This document shows positions 9,201 to 15,967 of a DNA stretch of 64,000 nt, piece by piece. A model generated the notes under the pieces. It saw only the letters and a program-made list of their open reading frames with translations. It was not told where the DNA came from and ran no database searches. Source of the DNA: an uncultured Bacteroidales bacterium (GTDB taxonomy: Bacteria; Bacteroidota; Bacteroidia; Bacteroidales; Paludibacteraceae). The stretch lies in contig ONMV01000004.1 in assembly GCA_900319005.1 (NCBI GenBank), positions 124,001 to 188,000 on the forward strand. Direction: 5' to 3'. The translations under genes were made by a program, and so were the position numbers. Numbering within the stretch: the first letter of the stretch is position 1; each line of letters starts with the position of its first letter.

Positions 9201-10135
9201 GCACCTTTCAGATAACTGCCCTTTACAGTGATCGTCTTCTCGGCAGCCTCATTAATCGTCACAGCGCCGAAATCTACACTGCTTGATACATTGATTGCCG
9301 GAGACGGATCTTCACCCCCTTCCTCAAACAACTCCGTCCAACTCGTCGCTACCTTGATCTCATCTACATACACCTGTCTCGGCGTGTTTGATCCTTGACG
9401 CAGATAAACAGCCGCTATCTGAGAAGCGTCGTCTTTAGAACTACCGCCGTAATGACTCGTTCCGGCAGCGTTGGTGGTGTCTTGTACGCACACCAAAGTT
9501 GCTTTTGTGGTTGCCTTCGTCGGATTGACATATAACCGCACCTCGTCGTTCTTCTCGCCGTCCACAAACTCATACTCCACTACCACCAGATAGTCCGTCT
9601 TTGGCGAATAGACCTCGTTGGTATAACGCATAAAAGTCGTACTCTCGTTCACTTTGTTCAGTCCTAAACGGAAACCATAGTATGCGCTTCCATCGCTGAC
9701 CGATTTGGTGGACAAACGGGCAAAAACATTCGTTCCGCCTATGCCGCCGTCTCCGAGTGACAGGAAGTAATCGCCTGTCGTACCCTGACGTAACTCTTCC
9801 ACGTTGATGATAGCGGCTACATACACTTTCCCGTTGGTCACGGGTGCAGCAAACTTCCGGAAATCGTCAGCAGCAGTACCGGATACCATCTTTGCCTTGT
9901 TCCCTTTACCCGTACTCATGTATCCGGGGTAAGAAAGCGTTCCTTCTTCTACTTGGATGTAGTTGCTACTTCCGTTGTAACTCCACCAATCGTCGGTATT
10001 ACTGCCCATGGACGTGTTGGGACCCAGAGATAACTGCCCAACTTCCCTCTCAAAACTCTCGGTCAGAATGACCTTTGCCTCTGCCGTGCCAACCATCATC
10101 AGCACTGCAAATAAAATACTTAAAATCTTTTTCAT
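6242..10135 (-). CDS. Large secreted multidomain surface protein with choice-of-anchor and Ig-like repeats
   Basis: 1297 aa. Signal peptide MKKILSILFAVLMMVGTAEA. Residues ~20-270 form a beta-sandwich region (TDDWWSYNGSSNYIQVEEG), much like the start of the 10878 gene. At least four Ig-like/ASPM-type repeats follow (SVDFGAVTINEAAEKTITV; SPTTLPQFSLNIGETATKTV; TPSTLPEFEVLEGKQQKMVV; TPATIIDSTAVLNEKKTIG). Between them is an OB-like segment near residues 400-480 and a choice-of-anchor J-type domain near 1000-1160 (WGFDESKTSPVRGEDSY). It ends with the shared tail KILRNGRILILRDGKSFNVL plus GIRVE. Probably exported by a T9SS-like route. Its stop codon touches direct repeat 2, and its leader carries cloverleaf copy B. 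Confidence 0.87.
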   Translation of the reverse strand: MKKILSILFAVLMMVGTAEAKVILTESFEREVGQLSLGPNTSMGSNTDDWWSYNGSSNYIQVEEGTLSYPGYMSTGKGNKAKMVSGTAADDFRKFAAPVTNGKVYVAAIINVEELRQGTTGDYFLSLGDGGIGGTNVFARLSTKSVSDGSAYYGFRLGLNKVNESTTFMRYTNEVYSPKTDYLVVVEYEFVDGEKNDEVRLYVNPTKATTKATLVCVQDTTNAAGTSHYGGSSKDDASQIAAVYLRQGSNTPRQVYVDEIKVATSWTELFEEGGEDPSPAINVSSSVDFGAVTINEAAEKTITVKGSYLKGAINVASSSALVVPAVSTISKDAAEASSGYGLKLTLTATEVGAGSANITLSSTEATSQVVNVSWNAAAPAVKVANIAALKGLAAWGDQVDLESQPVVIRVTDDGAAIQDASGAMFIVDINGDFVNLKAGDKVALGGLQMIEAEYGVEGYPTAFAGSINVLSSGNTLEPIEVTIAELEQYGPAYVKVNGVTFPEEAEKFAAGNIAISQSGTSVNMYILAGNNIIGEDVPASADVKGCVMNWYGLKLQISSSADVFNRVPKGGEAGGDNLILNHSFEEYSCNMFGCQFEEWNMALGYGSANSTDKLDGSNSLMINASNMATVLDQGVALTDADYAAGAKFTLTLNYKVQSMPEGETLALDCYWEAAAGGDSEATEAHESDILRVDLEKGSGWMSKELVTTKPAKSAFFRVRVKVPKSAKVLFDNFSLYYTPSTDPYIEVSPTTLPQFSLNIGETATKTVHIRQGNLSGKTTFYVGGKDASQFSLSASELAADQSDLDLIITYAPTSAGTHSASLIFDNAAHTTILPDMISLSGTCSDPSAKPLISVTPSTLPEFEVLEGKQQKMVVTLSSVNCTDFVYARVDHISPKEHGTFTIDGSTYSKNSEATVTITFSPIEAGTYQSTLTFYTTGAENVVVTLNGKGIAKTPETIDWQTSFVWNEANPLSWMYEKFDNVKHNETLILEGWQNVADVDARPWWGFDESKTSPVRGEDSYAKATAYQYGKDSTALWDMWLVTPALDYKKAASKIFAFSVMGEYLADENNKAQFGVYYIDATGAEVYFQDLTSSFEIPSMSSDNLAWRTFFLDLAPYAETIGDVFHMAFRYTSPNGGDGSVTFYVDEVSWGRTDLPMITVTPATIIDSTAVLNEKKTIGTIAVSSANLTNGITLSIEGANYNRFSLSAASLPAEGGSVEVSFEGKEVGVHEAYIRISSKGAPDKFVPLAVLCKEEGTGIEEVRSENANAARSEKILRNGRILILRDGKSFNVLGIRVE

Positions 10136-10218
10136 ATCCTTAAATATATTTGTTTTTTATCTTAAACTTTGTACCTTAATTTATTTTCGGTATTTTTTGA
10201 AGCGAAGCGATTTTTTGA

Positions 10219-10339
10219 GATTATTGTTTTATCTCTCTTTAGAGTCAAGGGTTTGAACGGACGAGTTATATTAAATTTATTTAGAGATAAATCGTTCGTA
10301 CAAAGACTTGAGAGTACGCAGTACTATAAAACAATAATC
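10219..10339 (-). repeat. Cloverleaf-like palindromic element, copy B (5' leader of the 6242-10135 gene)
   Basis: GATTATTGTTTTAT (10219-10232) pairs with ATAAAACAATAATC (10326-10339). Hairpin CTCT-CTTT-AGAG; arm TCAAGgGTTTG/CAAAGaCTTGA; inner stem ACGAGTTAT/ATAAATCGT (imperfect); hairpin GTAC-GCA-GTAC. In transcript sense it is followed by CAAAAAATACCGAAAATAA, the same box as after copy A. Confidence 0.7.
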
Positions 10340-10396
10340 ATTTTTCTCTACCTTTTTTGATTAAAATAAAAATTCAACCCTTTTTAAATCAGGCTG

Positions 10397-10428
10397 CAAA
10401 AGTACTACATTTTTTTGACATATGCAAA
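10397..10428 (-). promoter_or_regulatory. Bacteroidota-type promoter for the 6242-10135 gene
   Basis: Minus strand TTTG (10428-10425), 20 nt, TACTTTTG (10404-10397). Confidence 0.6.
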
Positions 10429-10515
10429 TTTTTTGAACGTTTTTCTCATTTTTCTCTCATTTTTCTGACAAAATGCACAAAAAACGCAAAAAAATATAAA
10501 AAAAATCAACAAAAA

Positions 10516-10547
10516 CTTGCATATATGTAAATTTTTGCTTACCTTTG
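10516..10547 (+). promoter_or_regulatory. Bacteroidota-type promoter for the 10878 gene
   Basis: CTTG (10516-10519), 20 nt, TACCTTTG (10540-10547). Predicts an unusually long leader of about 320 nt. Confidence 0.6.
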
Positions 10548-10877
10548 CGCCGGATTTGTGAAAAAGTGTTTTTTGACTTTTTGTTTCCCTTGTGAACAAT
10601 AAATATTTTTTTTGAATCATTTTGGGACATTTTGGACTAACAAATAAACATACACGATTATTAAGATTTTTAGGGTTCATTAGGGGCAAAACGGAGGCGG
10701 ACCGTATGCGGAACGGAGGCATCACCTATTCAAAAGCACTCCAAAAACCCATAAATGTTGTAAATTGAATATACGATTTTTAAGATTATGTTCCATTTAG
10801 CGCCCTCCCTAAAATCCCAAATTTGAAATCATAAATCATAAATTTGAAATCATAAATTATAATAAGGTATTAGTCTT

Positions 10878-13295
10878 ATGAGAAAACATCTACTTACTCT
10901 CATTTGTGCCCTCTGCGCACTTTTATTTTTATCCGTTACTATACAAGCGGAAGTGCTATTCTCCGAAAGTTTTGACGGAATGGAAACAGGAAGATTGTCC
11001 AAGGGAGATTGGTCTTCTGGAACGATACCTTCCGATGGATGGTATACTTATGGAGGGCCGTCTACTTTTCGTCAAGTTGTTGCTCAACAGTTGACATATT
11101 CCGGATATTGCTCTACTGCATCCGGAAAAGCCGTCGCAAGTCTCAGCGGACAACAAAAAGATTATATTTTGTTTCCTGCAGGAAAACAACATGCGAGTAT
11201 TTCTTCGGGCGAAAAATATTATATGAGTTTTCTCTATAGAGTAACCGAGTTAAATTTGAGTACTAATGCGCTGAATGGCACAAATACATATATTGCCGGT
11301 TTGTTGACGGCAAATAATCAAACAGGTATTGCTTATACAAACGCACAAGTTATGGCAACGCCAATCAATGCATCGACATATAAATTAGGTATTCGCAAAA
11401 TTACAGAAACAGCTCAGTACGCAGAAGAAGTGTTGAACATTAACACAACATACTTGATTGTGGCTGAATATATTGTGAATAGTGGTAATGCAGATGACAT
11501 AGTTAACTTATATATCAACCCCTCTAAGGATAGCAAAACTGTTGCTGCTACTAATACGCAGGTAAGTGCTCCGACAGATAAGACAGGTATTGTAGGTGTG
11601 GGGATTTTAGGCATTAGTAATGCCCCTACCTCTGCTATTGTTGACGAACTCAAAGTCACTACCTCTTGGAATGACCTTTGGGAAGCAGGAGGCGATACTC
11701 CTGAACCAGAACCTGAACCGGATCCTATTCCCGTTCCCTCTCCTGTAGTTTCTTCTATCACCCTCACTTCTGCGAATGTCGCTTGGAATGCTGTTGAAAA
11801 TGCCGATTCCTATGTTCTTCAATGGAAAGTGAAGGGAGGCTCTTATAGTGATGATATCGCTATCAACAAAGATGTTCGCTCCTATTCAATGAGCGGGCTG
11901 GAAAGCGAGACCAAATATTACGTACGCGTTAAAACTATAGTAGGAGAAGAAGCGAGCGAATGGGCAGAAATCAATTTTAACACTTCCTCCGAGCCAGAAA
12001 TGCTCGTATATAAAGACATTTCGTTTAATAAGTATTCTACCCAAGATGCTATGCCTACTTCCGGTACAGTCTTTCTTGCGAAACATGTAGTTGAGTATAA
12101 TGATGTAACGCTTACGGGTAACTTGACGCTCAATTTGCATGGCAAGCAGTTGTTTATGTACGGCGGACATATCGTTGTTCCAAGCGGTGTAACGCTCACT
12201 ATCTATGACGATGCCGGTACGGGTGAAATCTCTGGTGGTTATGCAGGCTCGTTTGTGGATAGAGGTATTATTTCCGTAAAAGAAGGCGGTACGTTAATCA
12301 TCGGCGAAGGTGCAGTTATAAACATAGATGACGAGAGTGAACAAGTAGCAATTCACAATAATGGTACGCTCAGGTTGTCCGGTGCGCCGGTTATATCGGG
12401 TAATAAAACGGATATCTATCTCGGCTCAACCATTACCATAGAGTCCGGAAAACCGCTGACGAACGAAACGCCTTACAAGGTTTATAAAGCTACCGGTTCG
12501 TCCTTTACATCCGGCTGGGCAAACATGGATGGTGAAAGCCCCAAAGACTATTTCTCCTCTACAAACGTTGGAAATGGAGGTGTCTGCCTTAATGCCAGCG
12601 GCGAGGCGCAGATTGTTCCGGCACTCAATTTGTCGGAGGATTCCAACAACCCCTCTATTGCCTCGAATAACGGTCAGTTAGTCAATGCATCTTTCACCCG
12701 TTCGCTGACTTCCTCGCAGTACAACACCTTCTGTCTGCCGTTCGCGTTGGATGATGACCAGTTAAAGGAGTTCTTTGGTGCGGGCTACGACTTGGAGGAG
12801 TTTGTCTCTTCCTCCTTGGAGGGTGATGTGCTGAACCTCGTGTTCAACAAAGTGACCTCTCTCGAAGCCGGCAAACCGTACTTGCTCCAACCCTCCGTCG
12901 ATGTAGCGAACCCCTCGTTCGAGGGCGTGACGATTGCTGCTACCGAACCGGCAGACCAGACGAGCGATGCAAATATCTCTTTCCACGCTACTTTTGCTCC
13001 CACCGAACTCGAGGGCGGCAACAAGAACCTCCTCTTCCTCGGAGCGGATAACGAACTCTTCTATCCGGTGAGCACCGCGAATATCAAAGCTTTCCGTGCG
13101 TACTTCGAACTCAAAGGTGCAGCGCAAAAAGCAGCCAAACGTGCTCGTATCGTTAAGAAAGAGGATTCCGCAACCGGCATTGATCAAATCACCAATGACA
13201 AATCACCAATGACCAATAAGATTATCAAAGATGGCCAGCTCCTCATCCTCCGTGACAACAAGACCTATAACGTCATCGGTCAAATGGTTAAATAA
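10878..13295 (+). CDS. Secreted fibronectin type III/beta-helix surface protein with C-terminal sorting tail
   Basis: 805 aa. Signal peptide MRKHLLTLICALCALLFLSV. Residues ~25-265 match the first domain of the 6242-10135 protein (SDGWYTYGGPSTFRQV; YLIVAEYIVNSGNADDIVNL). A Glu-Pro linker (~270-283) leads to a fibronectin III domain (~284-370; VAWNAVENADSYVLQWKV; GLESETKYYVRVKT). A short beta-helix-like part follows (LFMYGGHIVVPSGVTLTIYD), then a C-terminal domain with FCLPFALDDDQL that also occurs in the 17068 protein, and the shared tail KIIKDGQLLILRDNKTYNVI plus GQMVK. Just before the tail the DNA carries the word repeat CAATGACAAATCACCAATGA in frame. ATG at 10878 is preceded by AAGGTATTAGTC. 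Confidence 0.87.
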   Translation: MRKHLLTLICALCALLFLSVTIQAEVLFSESFDGMETGRLSKGDWSSGTIPSDGWYTYGGPSTFRQVVAQQLTYSGYCSTASGKAVASLSGQQKDYILFPAGKQHASISSGEKYYMSFLYRVTELNLSTNALNGTNTYIAGLLTANNQTGIAYTNAQVMATPINASTYKLGIRKITETAQYAEEVLNINTTYLIVAEYIVNSGNADDIVNLYINPSKDSKTVAATNTQVSAPTDKTGIVGVGILGISNAPTSAIVDELKVTTSWNDLWEAGGDTPEPEPEPDPIPVPSPVVSSITLTSANVAWNAVENADSYVLQWKVKGGSYSDDIAINKDVRSYSMSGLESETKYYVRVKTIVGEEASEWAEINFNTSSEPEMLVYKDISFNKYSTQDAMPTSGTVFLAKHVVEYNDVTLTGNLTLNLHGKQLFMYGGHIVVPSGVTLTIYDDAGTGEISGGYAGSFVDRGIISVKEGGTLIIGEGAVINIDDESEQVAIHNNGTLRLSGAPVISGNKTDIYLGSTITIESGKPLTNETPYKVYKATGSSFTSGWANMDGESPKDYFSSTNVGNGGVCLNASGEAQIVPALNLSEDSNNPSIASNNGQLVNASFTRSLTSSQYNTFCLPFALDDDQLKEFFGAGYDLEEFVSSSLEGDVLNLVFNKVTSLEAGKPYLLQPSVDVANPSFEGVTIAATEPADQTSDANISFHATFAPTELEGGNKNLLFLGADNELFYPVSTANIKAFRAYFELKGAAQKAAKRARIVKKEDSATGIDQITNDKSPMTNKIIKDGQLLILRDNKTYNVIGQMVK

Positions 13296-13375
13296 CGAAA
13301 TGGCGCAATAAATGGTAAATTGTAAATGATAAAATGGTAAATAGCTTTATGAAAAACGAAGTTAATCGTGCCTTT

Positions 13376-13528
13376 ATGGCTAAGAAAACGATATATCAAA
13401 CCCCTTGTACTTCGGTGCAGCCTCTTTATTACTCCTCTGTCCTCTGCTCCAGTGGTACAGAACCCGTCTCCTCCAATGTTGATATCCATGGAGGTGACCA
13501 ATCCGGCGACGTGCAGCAAGCCTTCTAA
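13376..13528 (+). CDS. Small peptide (50 aa) related to the peptide at 23144
   Basis: MAKKTIYQTPCTSVQPLYYS followed by SVLCSSGTEPVSS and a Gly/Asp-rich end. It shares the spaced pattern Y-x2-P-x3-V-x8-L-C-x-S with the 45-aa peptide at 23144-23281; both follow a large FnIII surface protein on the same strand. I placed the start at 13376 for that match; in-frame ATGs at 13334 and 13349 are possible. Function unknown. A small exported or processed peptide is one possibility, but no classical signal peptide is present. Confidence 0.6.
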   Translation: MAKKTIYQTPCTSVQPLYYSSVLCSSGTEPVSSNVDIHGGDQSGDVQQAF

Positions 13529-13561
13529 TGATAGGTCTATAAAGAAAAATACATAAAAAAT

Positions 13562-13680
13562 TGATGATTGATTTTGTACTTCGTACATAAGTCTTATTCA
13601 AATAGTGTGCTCTCGCAAGTGAACTTGCAGAGCACATTATTCGACTAATCCTCATCTCTTTGAGATCAAATCCATCATCA
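13562..13680 (+). repeat. Cloverleaf-like palindromic element, copy C
   Basis: Plus strand: TGATGATTGATTTT pairs with AAATCCATCATCA (one mismatch). Hairpin GTAC-TTC-GTAC comes first, then the middle arm with an extended stem GTGCTCTCGCAAG/CTTGCAGAGCAC closed by TGAA, then hairpin ATCTC-TTT-GAGAT. It is inverted relative to copies A and B on the chromosome, but has the same orientation relative to its own upstream gene. The trailing CAAAAATATCAAAAATC resembles the box after A and B. Confidence 0.7.
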
Positions 13681-13760
13681 CAAAAATATCAAAAATCTTT
13701 TCTATTCATTAAATACTATACGCCGCATGGCATTTTCGGTATTTTTGATTATTTTCGGAA

Positions 13761-13879
13761 GGCTGCCGGACGACTTATCTAAGTCGTGTGGAATGGTTGG
13801 CGGATTTGGCACTCCGGGAGCTTGCTCACGGGAGGGCGAAAGCCGTTAACCATTAGGCTACATCGGTAGCCGTTCAGCC
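13761..13879 (-). repeat. GC-rich cloverleaf-like element D downstream of asnA
   Basis: GGCTG (13761-13765) pairs with CAGCC (13875-13879). Inside: perfect hairpin ACGACTTA-TC-TAAGTCGT (13770-13787); long arm AATGGTT (13792-13798)/AACCATT (13848-13854) with inner GAGC-TT-GCTC and GGC-GAAA-GCC hairpins; perfect hairpin GGCTAC-ATCG-GTAGCC (13856-13871). The order of parts equals that of copies A-C with unrelated stem sequence. On the minus strand it is followed by CAAAAATACCGAAAAT, as copy A is. It may act as 3' structure of asnA mRNA. Confidence 0.55.
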
Positions 13880-13906
13880 GCATTTTTCTTTTTCTCCAAT
13901 GGGTAA

Positions 13907-14869
13907 CTACTGCAAAATAGTAATCCCCTCGTTTGTGCAGCGCCTAAGCTCCTCTTCCGACCACTCGCTCACCTGTACCTCCCCGATATGCCGTTTATGC
14001 AGCAGGATCATACAAAGCCGTGACTGACCGATACCTCCGCCGATAGTCAGCGGTAACGTCCCGTTCAGCACTAACCGATGGTACTCTAACTCGCTCCAAT
14101 CGCTATGTCCTGCCGCCTTCAACTGCCGCTCCATGGACGCTGCGTCCACACGGATGCCCATCGACGATAACTCGATCGCTTTGCCTAAGACCGGATACCA
14201 GACCAGAATGTCTCCGTTCAGCCCCCAGTCGTCATAATCCGCTGCGCGGTCATCGTGTTTCTGTCCGTTGGAAAGCGGCGCACCGATACCTTCGATAAAC
14301 ACCGCCCCAAACTCCTCACACACAGCGTTCTCGCGTTCTTTGGCACTCATCCCCGGGTAACGCTGTAACAACTCCTCCGCGCTGATGAAGGTGATCTCTT
14401 TCGGCAAAAACGGTTTGATCTCCGGGCAGCGCTCCGAGACAACGTACTCCACGTTACGCAGCACTTTGTAGATGTCCCGAACGGTAGCGTGCAGGTACTC
14501 GCTCGTGCGGTCGGAGGGTTTCAGTACTTTCTCCCAATCCCACTGATCGACGTACAGACTGTGTATATCATCCGGTGTCTCGAACGTGCGGATAGCATTC
14601 ATGTCGGTGTAGATACCATAACCCGGCTGCGTCTCCATACGCCATAGTTTCATGCGTTTCCATTTGGCAAGCGAATGGACGATCTCGCAGTTCCTATTCA
14701 GTGCCGGCACATAGAACGAGACAGGTTTCTCTACGCCCGTCAGGTCATCATTCAGACCGTGACCCGACTCCACAAACAGCGGTGCCGTCACACGTCGTAA
14801 CCGTAATGCTGAGGACAGCTCCTGCTGAAACGTGTCTTTTACTAATTTTATTGCATGTTCTGTATTCAT
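13907..14869 (-). CDS. asnA: Aspartate-ammonia ligase (asparagine synthetase A)
   Basis: 320 aa, close to the usual ~330-345. AsnA forms L-asparagine from aspartate, ammonia and ATP in the cytoplasm; its fold is like the catalytic core of class II aspartyl-tRNA synthetases. Visible family landmarks: RLRRVTAPLFVESGHGLNDD near the N-terminus (~24-43), VDQWDWEKVL, WGLNGDILVWYPVLGKAIELSSMGIRV, and the class II motif-3-like GGGIGQSRLCMILL near residue 285. ATG at 14869 is used; a TTG two codons upstream is less likely. Single gene with its own promoter, divergent from the ORF6N gene. A repeated word based on CTAGTCAACTAGTC lies just upstream. Confidence 0.95.
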   Translation of the reverse strand: MNTEHAIKLVKDTFQQELSSALRLRRVTAPLFVESGHGLNDDLTGVEKPVSFYVPALNRNCEIVHSLAKWKRMKLWRMETQPGYGIYTDMNAIRTFETPDDIHSLYVDQWDWEKVLKPSDRTSEYLHATVRDIYKVLRNVEYVVSERCPEIKPFLPKEITFISAEELLQRYPGMSAKERENAVCEEFGAVFIEGIGAPLSNGQKHDDRAADYDDWGLNGDILVWYPVLGKAIELSSMGIRVDAASMERQLKAAGHSDWSELEYHRLVLNGTLPLTIGGGIGQSRLCMILLHKRHIGEVQVSEWSEEELRRCTNEGITILQ

Positions 14870-14881
14870 AATCAATTTCTA

Positions 14882-14917
14882 TAGTCTACTAGTCAACTAG
14901 TCTGCTAGTCAACTAGT
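14882..14917. repeat. Short palindromic word repeat in the asnA leader
   Basis: Overlapping copies of CTAGTCAACTAGT / CTACTAGTC arranged in tandem. One of many such word repeats in this window's gaps. Confidence 0.6.
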
Positions 14918-14936
14918 TTTTTTTAATAAGCGGGCA

Positions 14937-14968
14937 CAAAGGTACTGCTTTTTTTTGATTTGAGCAAC
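14937..14968 (-). promoter_or_regulatory. Probable asnA promoter
   Basis: Minus strand GTTG (14968-14965), 20 nt, TACCTTTG (14944-14937). The -7 box is perfect and the -33 box is weak. Confidence 0.5.
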
Positions 14969-15034
14969 CTTATGTTCATTTTGTAAAATGGATTTTGCAA
15001 AAATGACTAAATTTACGCATTTTTAGGCTTGAAA

Positions 15035-15066
15035 TTTGTCTATTTGCCGTTTTTTTTGTATCTTTG
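15035..15066 (+). promoter_or_regulatory. Promoter for the ORF6N gene
   Basis: TTTG (15035-15038), 20 nt, TATCTTTG (15059-15066), about 88 nt before the ATG at 15154. Confidence 0.6.
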
Positions 15067-15153
15067 CGCCCGAATTGCCATTTTATATATGTGCCCGCCC
15101 CCACAGGCGTGTGTAAGATGTATAAAATGTAGTAGATTTTTAAACCATTTAGT

Positions 15154-15846
15154 ATGTCAAAGAGCGGGACAGATATAGTAATACGTGAAACAATCTCACC
15201 AGTACAAGTGCAGCACATGATTCATATTATCCGCGGTGAACGCGTGATTTTAGATCGTGACCTCGCGCAATTGTATGGGGTGGAGGTTTCTCAACTAAAC
15301 AGACAGGTGCGACGTAATATAGAGAGGTTCCCTCAAGATTTTATGTTTCAGCTTGACAATCAGGAGATTGCAAACTTGAAATGCCAAAATGGCACCTCAA
15401 GTTGGGGAGGAGATAGGCATAAACCACACGCTTTTACGGAAGAAGGAGTAGCTATGCTGTCGGGCTTGCTGCGCAGTCCTGTTGCGATACAAGTGAATAT
15501 TCAAATAATGCGAGCTTTTGTGTATCTGAAGAATACACTCTCTGCAATCAGTGAGACTACAATCAGACAAGATCATTTGGAGTTGGAGGTAGAGAAATTG
15601 AAGAATTATGTAGAGGATGTTTTGAAAGACCAAAATGATACGAATGAGATGGTAGGTGCACAAATGGACGCTATTAGTCAGTCGTTGGCTGAATTATCAG
15701 CGAAAGTGGACGGCTTGTCCCAAAAGAAACGTGAGCCGATGAATGCAGTTGGTTTCGCTGCGGCGGAAGCACGTTACGAAGCTGAACGAAAGAGAAAAGA
15801 ACTTGAACAGCAAGAACAATCAGACAAATCAAAAGAACTAAAATAA
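15154..15846 (+). CDS. ORF6N domain DNA-binding protein
   Basis: 230 aa. Residues ~22-125 form an ORF6N domain: IIRGERVILDRDLAQLYGVE, LNRQVRRNIERFP, then PHAFTEEGVAMLSGLLRSP and AIQVNIQIMRAFVYL. ORF6N is known from phage and plasmid regulators related to the KilA-N group and is common as single genes in Bacteroidota. A coiled-coil-like region (~135-190) and a charged C-terminus (ERKRKELEQQEQS) follow. Probably a DNA-binding regulator, perhaps of phage origin; the target is not visible. Its stop is followed by a 27-bp sequence repeated after the YhcG gene. Confidence 0.85.
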   Translation: MSKSGTDIVIRETISPVQVQHMIHIIRGERVILDRDLAQLYGVEVSQLNRQVRRNIERFPQDFMFQLDNQEIANLKCQNGTSSWGGDRHKPHAFTEEGVAMLSGLLRSPVAIQVNIQIMRAFVYLKNTLSAISETTIRQDHLELEVEKLKNYVEDVLKDQNDTNEMVGAQMDAISQSLAELSAKVDGLSQKKREPMNAVGFAAAEARYEAERKRKELEQQEQSDKSKELK

Positions 15847-15866
15847 AAATCAACAATATTATTAAC
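15840..15866 (+). repeat. 27-bp direct repeat, left copy (before YhcG gene)
   Basis: AAAATAAAAATCAACAATAT plus TATTAAC; matches 17025-17051 at 26 of 27 positions. The two copies bracket the YhcG gene. Confidence 0.7.
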
Positions 15867-15967
15867 CCTTCCGCACACGGCGGAGGGTGGAAAGTAAGGG
15901 AAAGCCTATTGGTTAACAAAAAACAAACAAGTTCATTGACCAACCATAAAGTGTTAATAGTAACCAA

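Larger units (their letters stand above)
10136..10877. other. Divergent intergenic region with two promoters and long leaders
   Basis: No gene. Leftward promoter at 10428-10397 and rightward promoter at 10516-10547. The leftward leader (~255 nt) holds cloverleaf copy B. The rightward leader (~320 nt) holds two similar words (ACGATTATTAAGATTTTTAG near 10653 and ACGATTTTTAAGATTATG near 10774), a GGAGGC-rich patch (10690-10725) and a short word repeat based on AAATTTGAAATCATAAATC (10825-10860). Confidence 0.55.
13529..13906. other. Convergent intergenic region holding two structured elements
   Basis: Lies between the plus-strand small peptide and the end of minus-strand asnA. It contains cloverleaf copy C (13562-13680) and the GC-rich element D (13761-13879), joined by an AT-rich spacer with the words CGCCGCATGGCATTTTCGG and TATTTTTGATTATTTTC shared with copy A's flank. 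No gene seen. Confidence 0.6.

Noticed and set aside
10405..10725. 106-codon minus-strand frame in the divergent intergenic region
   Set aside because: Covers both promoters and is lysine/phenylalanine-rich low-complexity translation of AT-rich DNA.
13761..13879. tRNA or tRNA-like gene
   Set aside because: The closing stem is 5 bp, arms do not fit tRNA loop sizes, and there is no TTC-type T loop or CCA end.
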